From contig JAPZTJ010000006.1 of assembly GCA_027532555.1 (NCBI GenBank), positions 1 to 64,000 on the forward strand: DNA of 64,000 nt, given 5' to 3'. Below the pieces are notes generated by a model, which worked only from the letters and a program-made list of their open reading frames with translations, searched no databases and was not told where the DNA came from. The DNA comes from Aquidulcibacter sp. Its GTDB lineage: Bacteria; Pseudomonadota; Alphaproteobacteria; Caulobacterales; Aquidulcibacteraceae. Shown here in pieces: positions 56,375 through 64,000 of this stretch (position 1 is the first letter of the stretch; each line of letters starts with the position of its first letter). A program made the position numbers and the translations under genes.

Positions 56375-57301
56375 CTAAGCAGGCATAGTCAATACATGCC
56401 AAAACGGAATGGTGACCAAAGCGATCAAGGTCGTCGCGGTCACCAAACCGGCCATCAGCGGAGCATCGCCGCCTAGTTCGCGCGCGAGGATATAGGCCGC
56501 CGGGGCACTTGGCATAGAGGCCACACCGATGGCCACCGCACTGGGCAAAGGTGCGAGACCCAGCATTTGTGTGACGACCAGCATCAAAAGCGGCGCGATG
56601 GCCAACTTTGAAACCACGCCAACCGCCAAGCGAACGGGTACTTTACCCAGTCCCCCAAAACTCAAAGCTGCCCCGACGCTTACCAAAGCAACCGGCATCG
56701 CGGCACGACCTAGGAGGGCGAGTGCTGGCTCTAGCGGGCCGATTACCTTCGTCAGCCCGATCAGATTAGCGATAATCCCGACCAAGCTTGCCAGCACTAA
56801 CGGATTGCGCATCACTTCGCCCAGCGCGCCTTTAAGGCTCGGCACAATGTCATTCTTGCCCCAACGCGCCATGACAAAGACGCTCATCAAATTCACAAAA
56901 GCAACCACAGGCCCAAAGCCCAAAGCGATGAGGGCGAGGCCCTCTTGCCCATAAAGGGCAGGGGCTGCGGCTAATACGATAAATCCGTTCCAGCGCACAC
57001 TCGCTTGAAAGATGGAGGTAAAAGCCGGCCCATCCTCGCGAAACCACAGCCTCAGACTTAGCCCCCAGAGGCCAGCCAAAGCAAAGCCCACGACGAGGCA
57101 CGTGAGGAAGTGGACCGTATCTGGCCCTGAAAAATCGGCACTTGCTACCGTGGAAAACAAAAAAGCTGGATACAATATCCAATAGCCAAAGGAATTGACG
57201 GCTGCCCAAGACGTATCGGGCACAATCTTGGCGCGCTTGGCCAAAAAGCCGATGGCGATGACCAGAAAGACTGGCAGAATGGCGGTAAAGGCTATGTTCA
57301 T
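56375..57301 (-). CDS. AEC-family (auxin efflux carrier-type) transporter
   Basis: 308 residues with about ten hydrophobic spans in two halves of five, as in the AEC and bile-acid-sodium-symporter superfamily. ILPVFLVIAIGFLAKRAKI at the start and AMPVALVSVGAALSFGG near the centre are typical. Substrates in bacteria include malate or malonate; the one here is unknown. The start overlaps the ruvX stop by four bases, so it is co-expressed with an unrelated repair gene. Confidence 0.87.
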   Translation of the reverse strand: MNIAFTAILPVFLVIAIGFLAKRAKIVPDTSWAAVNSFGYWILYPAFLFSTVASADFSGPDTVHFLTCLVVGFALAGLWGLSLRLWFREDGPAFTSIFQASVRWNGFIVLAAAPALYGQEGLALIALGFGPVVAFVNLMSVFVMARWGKNDIVPSLKGALGEVMRNPLVLASLVGIIANLIGLTKVIGPLEPALALLGRAAMPVALVSVGAALSFGGLGKVPVRLAVGVVSKLAIAPLLMLVVTQMLGLAPLPSAVAIGVASMPSAPAAYILARELGGDAPLMAGLVTATTLIALVTIPFWHVLTMPA

Positions 57302-57783
57302 ACGCGGGGGCCGAGGCTGAAACCACCTTGCAAGCGGTCTAAGAGGCCCTGCAACATATAGGCCGCTGCAGCTGCATCAACGACGGCGGCGCGCTTGGCT
57401 CGAGTCATGTCGGCGGCAATCATTTGACGTTGAACCGCGGCGGTCGAAAGCCGCTCATCCCACATCAGAAGCGGTACATCGCGGACATTCAAGAGGTTGC
57501 GGGCAAAGGCGCGCGCTGCTTGAGACGAGGGGCCTTTGGATCCGTCCATATTGATTGGATGACCGACCACAAGGCCGCAAGCGGCGCGGTCAGCATATAT
57601 CGCAAAAATTGCCTGTGCATCGGTGGCCATCTTCGTACGTTTCACCCCGCCAGCCGGGCTAGCGATGAGGCGCGTGACGTCAGAAGCTGCGACCCCTATT
57701 GTCGTCGATCCGGGATCAATCCCGATTAAGGCTTGCCGGGCTGGCAAAGCCTCACAGAACGCCGGATAGTCCAGAATTGGCAT
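57298..57783 (-). CDS. ruvX: Putative pre-16S rRNA nuclease / Holliday junction resolvase-like YqgF
   Basis: 161 residues. RNase H-like fold with the first acidic residue in IGIDPGSTTIGVAASD (D23), then VVGHPINMDGSKGP and the MWDERLSTAAV segment holding a conserved Glu/Arg pair. The family matures 16S rRNA and was earlier called a Holliday junction resolvase. It shares one base with the preceding DsbA-like gene (TGATG) and overlaps the transporter. Confidence 0.93.
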   Translation of the reverse strand: MPILDYPAFCEALPARQALIGIDPGSTTIGVAASDVTRLIASPAGGVKRTKMATDAQAIFAIYADRAACGLVVGHPINMDGSKGPSSQAARAFARNLLNVRDVPLLMWDERLSTAAVQRQMIAADMTRAKRAAVVDAAAAAYMLQGLLDRLQGGFSLGPRV

Positions 57784-58493
57784 CAGGAATTGCCGGGCGC
57801 AGCAGCTTCTGGTGCAGCTGCTTGCTCAACGCGCGCCCGGTTCAAAGCGGCAACAAACGTGTCGACACCTTGCGCACCAACGACAGCAAAGCTCTGATTA
57901 AACAGGACGGTTGGGACGCCGGTTACACCCATTCGTTGTGCGATTTCCAATTCCTGTTCAACTGGTGCAACATCGGCATCACTGGCCAAAAGGCGCGCGA
58001 CCAGATCGCCATCCATCCCAAGACCCCGGGCGATTGAAACCAGCGTGGTGGCTTGGCTCAAATCCTCGCCTTCGACATGATAGGCCTGAAATAAAGCCTC
58101 AGCACATTCGACTTCAACACCCGCTGAACGCGCCCAGCGCATTAAACGGTGGCAATCGCGTGTGTTTGGTGTCGTTTTGATCGCATCAAAATTGAAGGCA
58201 ATTCCAACTTGTAGGCCGGCATCGACGAGGGCTTGAGAAATTTCTTTTAAGCGGGCCTCATCGCCACCGAATTTAGCCAATAGACGCGCGCGGCGATCCG
58301 CGCCTTCTTTGGGCGTTGTTGGATCGAGTTCAAATGGCCGCATGGCTAAATGGGTGGGAATATTGCCTTGGGTGACGCAAGCAGTCACCAGCGCGCGAAA
58401 CCCGACATAGCACCATGGACAAATCACGTCAGAAATAAAGTCGATCGTTATTGGGCGGTTGAGGGCGGTTGCTTCAGGAGGTGGAGTGCTCAT
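57783..58493 (-). CDS. DsbA-family (FrnE-like) oxidoreductase
   Basis: 236 residues. Thioredoxin-like with CPWC at 25-28 in ISDVICPWCYVGF and a cis-Pro in TGVPTVLFN near 193. The length and lack of a signal peptide fit the cytoplasmic FrnE/HCCA isomerase group rather than periplasmic DsbA. The C-terminus is Ala-rich (AAAPEAAAPGNS). It sits between the PopA-like gene and ruvX, with overlaps of 4 and 1 base. Confidence 0.9.
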   Translation of the reverse strand: MSTPPPEATALNRPITIDFISDVICPWCYVGFRALVTACVTQGNIPTHLAMRPFELDPTTPKEGADRRARLLAKFGGDEARLKEISQALVDAGLQVGIAFNFDAIKTTPNTRDCHRLMRWARSAGVEVECAEALFQAYHVEGEDLSQATTLVSIARGLGMDGDLVARLLASDADVAPVEQELEIAQRMGVTGVPTVLFNQSFAVVGAQGVDTFVAALNRARVEQAAAPEAAAPGNS

Positions 58494-59794
58494 GAGGCGT
58501 TGCCTTGTTCTAGCTGCGCGGTGACGCGTTGAAGCAAACCCGTTGCGTTTTCATGTGGCAACAGGCTCGCGCTTGCAATCGTCAGTTTGATTTGGATTGG
58601 TTGATCGTTGCTAAAACTGGTGTGATCGGCCTGGACGTCAAAGGCAGTACATTCGAGTACAGCGGCAATGCGCTCAGCCGCAATTTGGGCCGCTTCATCA
58701 TCGGAGCTTGGAAAGGCAACCGCAAAGGTGGTTTGGTCGAGACGCGCCGCAACATCTTCAGCACGCACCAAGCGCGACAGCATCGCCCCGGACTGGCTGA
58801 CTAATCTCTCAATCCCCTGACGTGTATGAACCACGCCAAGGCTGGCTTCGGTGTCGAGGCGAGCTAAGGCAATCGACAAAGGTCGGTCAGTTTCGTGGGC
58901 CCGTTGGGCCAGGCTTTCCAAATGTGCCAAGAAGAATGACGGCGCATAAAGGCCAGTGGTTGCCTCCATGGCCGCCGGTGCTCTGGCTGCTGCAAAAGCC
59001 AAGTTCAAAGCATCGCGGCTGCGCTTTTCTTCAACAAAGTTGAACAGGCGATCGGCGGTGGCTGGGTCATTGTCACCCGCAATCGCAAAATCTGTCGCTC
59101 CACGCTCAATCGCTTCATGTGGATTGTCGAAGTCCGGCGATCCAAGGACTAGGCAAGGCATATGGAACATGCGCGCATTGCGCCGCATTGCGGCGCAAAA
59201 GCCAAGCGCGGTGGCCCGATCATCTCGGGCAAGGATCACCACACCATCAAACTCACTCTCATGAAGATAATCAAAGGCGGTGAATGAGGTGAAGGCGGCG
59301 ACCGTCTCTGCGCCAAATCTTGCGAGGGCAGTCGTGAATTGCAATAAGTCAGGGTCAGGCTGACCAAACAACAGGATTCTGGGTACTTTGGTGCTGCTCA
59401 GGACGGGCGGATGGGTGGGGCCGCCAAAGCGGGCTAAGGTTCGAAACCGCATTTTGGCTTCATCAGCCATAACTGCGATGCGCAAGCTGGACCCAAGGCG
59501 GGCCGCCAAGGCACTAGGTGTCGCAAACGCGTCCAAAACGCCATCAAACGCACTAACGTCGAAATTTTCTTCACCATTGCTCCACGCCATGAACAGGCCA
59601 GCACGCGGGCCTAAGGCGGCCTTGAGCGATCGAACCAGTTCACCGGCTTTGGGCCCACTGTCGCCGCGCGTATCGACGACAATTGCGGCAGTCTGGCGAC
59701 GTTGATGGTCTTCGCCCGCGATGGTGAAGCCAGCTTGCGACAACACCTCACCAGCGTCATCGCCGGCGAGAACAAGAATATGTGGCTTTGCCAT
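58490..59794 (-). CDS. PopA-like two-receiver protein with degenerate GGDEF domain
   Basis: 434 residues from ATG 59794. Two receiver-like domains (about 5-105 and 138-250) lack a clear phospho-acceptor arrangement except acidic residues such as D182 in EFDGVVILAR. The C-terminal domain (about 278-430) has the GGDEF-family entry TTGLYAPSFFLAHL, but GGDEF itself is replaced by DQTTF (353-357), so cyclase activity is not expected. RAED at 344-347 matches the inhibitory-site RxxD five residues before the degenerate motif. This is the pattern of the c-di-GMP effector PopA of Caulobacter, which helps place CtrA for degradation. Alternative: a merely degenerate cyclase. First gene of an operon with the DsbA-like and ruvX genes. 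Confidence 0.75.
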   Translation of the reverse strand: MAKPHILVLAGDDAGEVLSQAGFTIAGEDHQRRQTAAIVVDTRGDSGPKAGELVRSLKAALGPRAGLFMAWSNGEENFDVSAFDGVLDAFATPSALAARLGSSLRIAVMADEAKMRFRTLARFGGPTHPPVLSSTKVPRILLFGQPDPDLLQFTTALARFGAETVAAFTSFTAFDYLHESEFDGVVILARDDRATALGFCAAMRRNARMFHMPCLVLGSPDFDNPHEAIERGATDFAIAGDNDPATADRLFNFVEEKRSRDALNLAFAAARAPAAMEATTGLYAPSFFLAHLESLAQRAHETDRPLSIALARLDTEASLGVVHTRQGIERLVSQSGAMLSRLVRAEDVAARLDQTTFAVAFPSSDDEAAQIAAERIAAVLECTAFDVQADHTSFSNDQPIQIKLTIASASLLPHENATGLLQRVTAQLEQGNAS

Positions 59795-59890
59795 CCTATG
59801 CCTACTTTCAAGGACCATTGCGTAATTCGTATAGCACCCTAGCGTGCAGAAACTGAGTCGTCAGTAATCGAATATGAAAGGCCCACTATT

Positions 59891-60682
59891 TTGACTGCCA
59901 ACCCTGTTTTGATCCAGCCCAATTTCAGCCTCCACGGCAAGACTGCCTTGATCACGGGGGCATCCTCCGGTCTTGGTGCCCATTTTTCCCGACTTCTGGC
60001 TGGGCTGGGCGCAAAAGTGGTGTGCGGTGCGCGCCGGGTGGATCGCTTAGAGGCTTTGGTCGCGTCGATTAAAGCCGAAGGCGGGGCGGCTCAGGCAGTG
60101 AAGCTTGACGTGCAAGACGAGTCCAGTGTGGTCGCAGCCTTTGACGCCGCTGAGGCAGGTTTAGGGCTGCCGTCCATCGTGATCGCCAATGCCGGAACCA
60201 ATGAAATTGGCCTCGCAACCGACATTGCCATGGATGCCTATGATGCCATGATGTCGGTCAATGTACGCGGCGTTTTTCTCACCGCTCGCGAAGGCGCCAA
60301 GCGCATGATCGCAAGTGGCAGTGCAGAACGTGGAGATGGCCGAATTGTCTTAATTGCCTCGATGGCGGGCCTCAAGCCGCTTCCCGGCCTTGTGCCCTAC
60401 TGTGTCTCAAAAGCTGCTGTCGTGATGATGGCTAAATCCATGGCCGCAGAATGGATGCGTAAGGGCATCAATGTAAATGCAATCTGCCCGGGCTATATTG
60501 AGACTGAGATTAATGCCGATTGGCTCGGTCAAAGTGGCGGCCAGAAGATGGTTGCCGGATTTCCGCGTCGCCGCTTGATGGACGACCAAGCCCTTGATGG
60601 GGCGATGACATGGTTAGTCTCAGAGGCAGGCCGTTTCACCAGTGGTGCGGTGGTTCAAATTGATGATGGGCAGGCACTTTAA
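59891..60682 (+). CDS. Short-chain dehydrogenase/reductase (FabG-like)
   Basis: 263 residues from a TTG start. TGASSGLG (22-29) binds the cofactor; NAG in VIANAGTNE; Ser in IASMAGLKP; and YCVSK holds the catalytic Tyr and Lys. Arg in the segment GARRVDRL favours NADP. The C-terminal FTSGAVVQIDDGQAL is characteristic of this group. Substrate unknown; it lies divergent from the PopA-like operon. Confidence 0.88.
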   Translation: MTANPVLIQPNFSLHGKTALITGASSGLGAHFSRLLAGLGAKVVCGARRVDRLEALVASIKAEGGAAQAVKLDVQDESSVVAAFDAAEAGLGLPSIVIANAGTNEIGLATDIAMDAYDAMMSVNVRGVFLTAREGAKRMIASGSAERGDGRIVLIASMAGLKPLPGLVPYCVSKAAVVMMAKSMAAEWMRKGINVNAICPGYIETEINADWLGQSGGQKMVAGFPRRRLMDDQALDGAMTWLVSEAGRFTSGAVVQIDDGQAL

Positions 60683-60935
60683 GGAATTGGTAAGTTCCTG
60701 CTTGGTCTTGAATAGCCCATTTTCCCCTAAGGCTGCGCCTCATTAAGATATTGAAATTTCTGGCTTTATATGGTCTTTTTTATATCAATACGCATCTGTC
60801 AAATGCGCATTGATTAAAATTGCACGGAGTAGATTTAGCTCCAGTTGACCAATCTTTTTTAGCCGATGTTAGGAGCTTGCCTGTAACGCTAGGGCAGGTG
60901 TCTCTGCGTTTTTGGCACGTTGAAGGATTGGGTCG
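60683..60935. other. AT-rich intergenic region before the TadG-like vWA gene
   Basis: 253 bases, richer in A and T than the flanks. It holds the inverted repeat at 60785-60813 and ends in a GAAGGATTGGGTCG ribosome site. No gene is seen. Confidence 0.5.
60785..60813. promoter_or_regulatory. Inverted repeat before the TadG-like vWA gene
   Basis: TCAATACGCAT, seven bases, ATGCGCATTGA; ten of eleven positions pair, with one T-G-compatible difference. It lies 123 bases before the start codon. It could be an operator, or a terminator-like structure of the dehydrogenase gene, but T-runs are only on the far (minus) side. Confidence 0.4.
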
Positions 60936-62903
60936 ATGAAGTTCGCAAAGACCCTTTTAGCAACGAGCCTAACGCGCGGTGAGCGTGGTAATGTCGCGAT
61001 TATGTTCGTGTTGGTCTCGTCGGTATCGCTCGGCGTGTTGGGTGCGTCTATTGAGCTCAACCGCATCTCCAACACTAAGGCATCTTTATCTGCCGCCGCC
61101 GATGCAGGTGCCTTAGCGGCCAAACGCGAACAGGCTGATAAAGCCTCTCTGGGTGAACAGCAGGCGCGCGCCGCTGGGGCGACGGCTGGCACCAAAGCCT
61201 TTCTGGCTTCTGCGCCTGGTTCCGAGCAAGGGGTGAGCAATCTTCAGGCCACTGTCACTTGGGATTAGGATGGTTCATCCCGTCTCAGGGGGACCGGCAC
61301 TCAGTCCTTGATCTTAGGCGGCATGGTTGGGCTTTCGACAGTTTCACTCAGCGCCGTTGGTGTCGCCACCGCCGGAACTGACCGCCGCTTGGAAGTGGCC
61401 GTGGTGGTGGATACCACCGCCTCTATGTTCCAAACGGATGGTCGTGCATCCACTCGCTTCACTCAAATGCGCAGTGCTGCCAAGGGTTTCGTCAATACTT
61501 TGTTCGACACGGTCACCATTCCGGATCGCTTGCGGGTTGCAATTATTCCTTGGACTACGACCGTCAATATTCGTAGCGAAGTTCCAGATCAAACATGGAA
61601 TAAAGATGCTGCGCCTGTCCGTAACCCTGTTGACGCAGGCACGCGGTCGCTGCCAACCAATCTTGTGGACCGCACGGCTAACGTTACTCAGACCAATGCC
61701 ACTTTAAACACCTTGTTTGCGCCCGTTGGCTGGCGCGGCTGTATCTCTGGCACAGGGGAAAGCCTTTCGGCTAATGATGATACAAAGGCTGGCATGAGCT
61801 GGAATGCTTTGCAGGTGCCGCCGCGCGTCAACAATGCCACCCGAACCAGAGGGGTGAGCACACCGCGGATGTGCGACAATTGGACCGGTTGTCCACCGCC
61901 ACCCAAGGGGCCTCCACCGCCGCCGCCGCCACCCAAGGGGCCTCCACCGCCGCCGCCGCCACCGCCGCCGCCGCCCCCAAAGACGCAGGGCAAATTGATT
62001 CTGCCGGGCCAAAAGGTTGAAAGTTTTGCCTTTTTGAACTTTGGCGCGACGACCTTGAACGCAGCCTGCGTCAATAATCCCTACTCTTGTCCCTTTCTTT
62101 CATGCCCCGCAGGCAGCCCAAGCACAACCACAATTGCGTGTTCGCAAAACGATAACAATGGCACACGCAACGCCTTCTTCAACTTCTCGGGCACACAAAG
62201 CTGCGTGAGTGCTGGTGGATGTCAGTGGGACCTCAACTTGGGCAGCGCCAATGGCTGCGCCGCCGATTATATTGAAATCACTTGGAACAATGCCAATGGC
62301 TCTTGGTGCTCGTGGGTGCCGCGGCAGACGTGGGATAGCTTCCGCCGCATCACAGGGCCAAACCTGAACTGCCCCATGCCGATGCTTGGCCTTTCTGCCA
62401 ACCGTAGCCAATTGATCAATACAATTGACCGTCTGTCGCCATCACCTGGCGGCACGCATGCCGATGTGGGTTTGCGTTGGGGGCTGCGGGCGCTGTCACC
62501 TCGTAACGAATGGAAAGACTTCTTCCAGCACAATCGGCCAGAGCCGTTTGATTCAACAACCGTTACCAAGGTCATGGTTTTGATGACCGACGGCGCGAAC
62601 GAACAAGCGATTAACTTCCCGGGCTATTGGGGATGCAATGAATCTGGCGCTCCAGGCTGTACAGGTTCGCCAGACCGCGCGACGCTCGACACGCGCATGC
62701 AAAATTGGTGCACAGCGATCCGGGATACATACAAGATCCAGCTCTACACGGTTGCGATCAACGTCTCGGATACGGAGGCCGTCAGCCGCCTGCGCACGTG
62801 CGCTGGCAGCTCCGACCGCGCATTTGCGGTCGATGCAAGCCAGTTGAATGCAACCTTTGAGCAGATTGCCCGGGAAACCTTCAGTTTACGCTTGAAAGAA
62901 TAG
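60936..62903 (+). pseudogene. TadG-like protein with von Willebrand A domain, interrupted by one in-frame TAG
   Basis: The frame from ATG 60936 (good ribosome site) meets TAG at 61266-61268 after 110 codons and then continues in the same frame to 62903, giving 655 sense codons in all. Upstream is a TadG N-terminus (ERGNVAIMFVLVSSVSLGV membrane segment, SAAADAGALAAKR). Downstream lies the vWA part with VVVDTTASM (MIDAS), VLMTDGANE, and a Cys-rich and polyproline insertion in between. The residues around the stop (TWD, stop, DGSSRLRGTGTQS) read as one continuous protein. An internal ATG (61323) would make a fragment without the anchor. The cause may be mutation, sequencing error or read-through; nothing else is frameshifted. 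Confidence 0.8.
61901..61960 (+). repeat. Perfect 30-bp tandem duplication in a proline-coding tract
   Basis: The unit starting ACCCAAGGGGCCTCCACCGC is present twice without a mismatch (61901-61930 and 61931-61960), followed by further CCG triplets to 61976. It encodes repeated PKGPPPPPPP blocks within the vWA gene. Such a perfect copy is recent or kept by slippage. Confidence 0.95.
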
Positions 62904-62930
62904 GCCAGTTCCCGCCTTCTTCTGCGCTAA

Positions 62931-62963
62931 AAGCGGCCTCGCTTGTTGCAAGCGGGGCCGCTT
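62931..62963. terminator. 15-pair hairpin between the vWA gene and glyQ
   Basis: AAGCGGCCTCGCTTG, TTG, CAAGCGGGGCCGCTT: a 15-pair stem with one G-T pair and a three-base loop, 28 bases after the vWA stop. Only GGGCTTT follows on the plus strand; on the minus strand TTTT follows at once. It probably isolates the vWA gene from glyQ and could stop transcription in either direction. Confidence 0.6.
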
Positions 62964-62984
62964 GGGCTTTATGCACTCTTCGTC

Positions 62985-63926
62985 ATGACCCAAATTATTG
63001 CTCCTCAAACCGCCCCGCGCGAAACGCCTTGCTCGCGAGCGCTTGCCGCTGGCAAAGTGCCCAGCTTCCAAGATATTATTCTCACCCTTTCGGACTATTG
63101 GGCGCGCCAAGGCTGCGTCATTTTGCAACCCTATGATACAGAAGTTGGCGCAGGGACCTTGCATCCAGCCACGACGTTGCGCGCGCTCGGCCCAAAGCCC
63201 TGGCGCGCGGCCTATGTGCAGCCTTCTCGCCGTCCCAAGGATGGCCGCTATGGCGAAAACCCAAATCGCCTTGGCCATTATTACCAATATCAGGTGATCC
63301 TAAAGCCCAATCCGCCTAATTTGCAGGAATTGTATCTCAATTCACTCTATGAAATTGGGATTGATCCCAGTTTGCACGACATCCGCTTTGTCGAGGACGA
63401 TTGGGAAAACCCGACCGTCGGGGCTTGGGGGCTTGGCTGGGAGATTTGGTGTGACGGGATGGAAGTTTCCCAATTCACCTATTTCCAACAAGTCGGTGGC
63501 CTCGATTGTAAGCCGGTGTCGGGCGAACTGACCTATGGGCTAGAGCGCTTGGCCATGTATGTGCAGGGCGTCGAAAACGTCTATGATCTTGATTTCAATG
63601 GGCTTGGCGTCAGCTATGGCGATGTGTTCCTAGAGAATGAGCGCCAGCAGTCGACCTTTAATTTCGAAGAGTCCGACCCTGCCATGCTGAAGCGCTGGTT
63701 TGAGGATGCAGAGCGTATGTGCACGCATTTGCGCGACAAGCGCTTGCCACTCCCTGCCTTTGACTGGGCGCTGAAATGCTCGCATTTGTTCAATCTTCTA
63801 GATGCGCGCGGGGTTGTTTCGCCGACAGAGCGGCAGAGCTTCATCGCCCGCGTACGCGATCAGGCCAAGGGTTGCGCCGTTCTCTGGGCTGAAACCCAAG
63901 CCCCAACCCAAGAAGAGGTGGTCTGA
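62985..63926 (+). CDS. glyQ: Glycyl-tRNA synthetase alpha subunit
   Basis: 313 residues from ATG 62985; the only other in-frame starts are TTG codons inside the hairpin. The alpha chain catalyses glycine activation: [24 protein letters not shown] and [11 protein letters not shown], with [25 protein letters not shown] and [10 protein letters not shown] as the class II motif 2 region. Works as an alpha2beta2 complex with GlyS. glyS follows after three bases. Confidence 0.97.
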   Translation: MTQIIAPQTAPRETPCSRALAAGKVPSFQDIILTLSDYWARQGCVILQPYDTEVGAGTLHPATTLRALGPKPWRAAYVQPSRRPKDGRYGENPNRLGHYYQYQVILKPNPPNLQELYLNSLYEIGIDPSLHDIRFVEDDWENPTVGAWGLGWEIWCDGMEVSQFTYFQQVGGLDCKPVSGELTYGLERLAMYVQGVENVYDLDFNGLGVSYGDVFLENERQQSTFNFEESDPAMLKRWFEDAERMCTHLRDKRLPLPAFDWALKCSHLFNLLDARGVVSPTERQSFIARVRDQAKGCAVLWAETQAPTQEEVV

Positions 63927-63929
63927 ACC

Positions 63930-64000
63930 ATGCCCCAATTCTTGCTTGAACTTTTCTCCGAAGAAATCCCGGCCCGCATGCAAAAGCGCGCGGCTGAGGA
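63930..64000 (+). CDS. glyS: Glycyl-tRNA synthetase beta subunit, 5' end (partial)
   Basis: The start MPQFLLELFSEEIPARMQKR matches the N-terminus of GlyS, which normally begins with LLxELxxEELPARM-like residues. The gene runs off the window end after 23 codons. It begins three bases after the glyQ stop, so the pair is translated together. Confidence 0.92.
   Translation, partial: MPQFLLELFSEEIPARMQKRAAE

Noticed and set aside
61901-61980. Short repeated units considered as a CRISPR array
   Set aside because: The units abut without spacers and code for proline repeats.
61308-62903. The downstream part of the vWA gene as an independent gene
   Set aside because: It has no anchor or signal peptide, no ribosome site at its first ATG, and is exactly in frame with the upstream TadG-type N-terminus.

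Overview
The window is a contiguous stretch of an alphaproteobacterial chromosome. Support comes from gene content: NadQ-controlled nadABC, LpxI in place of LpxH in the lipid A cluster, a short SdhE gene upstream of mfd, a PopA-like degenerate GGDEF protein, and TadG-like pilus-type proteins. The PopA-like gene and the gene order lean towards Caulobacterales or a relative, but the genus cannot be fixed from this sequence. Nearly all of it is dense core-genome coding sequence. The accessory parts lie at the two ends.

Layout. 1-1421: the right end of an IS630-type element abutting a TadG-like gene. 1495-7562: a small tautomerase, then a minus-strand block (HD phosphohydrolase, tyrosine phosphatase, nadQ, nadA, nadB, nadC) with a palindromic operator candidate before nadA. 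7731-17024: stress and metabolic genes (universal stress protein, acyl-CoA dehydrogenase, DedA, chorismate synthase, a Ser/Thr kinase fused to a Usp domain, a metallophosphoesterase) and one TonB-dependent receptor. 17402-29873: tRNA-Trp, then secE-nusG-rplK-rplA-rplJ-rplL-rpoB-rpoC with an L10-type leader and two clear terminators. 29990-38763: periplasmic carbonic anhydrase, an exported double DUF1330-like protein, a SleB-type hydrolase, a short-chain dehydrogenase, sdhE, a hemolysin III-type membrane protein, a glyoxalase-like protein and mfd. 38981-54113: the long envelope and translation run rpsB-tsf-pyrH-frr-uppS-cdsA-dxr-rseP-bamA-skp-lpxD-fabZ-lpxA-lpxI-lpxB. 54110-60682: xseA, a fasciclin protein, then a tightly overlapping minus-strand operon (PopA-like protein, DsbA-family protein, ruvX, AEC transporter) and a second short-chain dehydrogenase. 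60936-64000: a TadG-like von Willebrand A gene broken by one in-frame amber codon, then glyQ and the first codons of glyS.

How they work together. The 17-30 kb block builds the transcription and translation machinery. The 39-54 kb block links protein synthesis (S2, EF-Ts, RRF) to undecaprenyl, phospholipid and isoprenoid precursors, outer-membrane protein assembly and lipid A. The nad block makes quinolinate from aspartate and converts it to nicotinate mononucleotide under NadQ control.

The most unusual points are the amber-interrupted vWA/TadG gene with a perfect 30-bp tandem duplication in its proline tract, the catalytically degenerate GGDEF protein that keeps the c-di-GMP inhibitory-site motif, the NadQ operon and its operator, the kinase-Usp fusion, and the IS end that lies directly against the start codon of the first TadG-like gene. 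I did not find a CRISPR array, prophage or clearly new multi-gene system.
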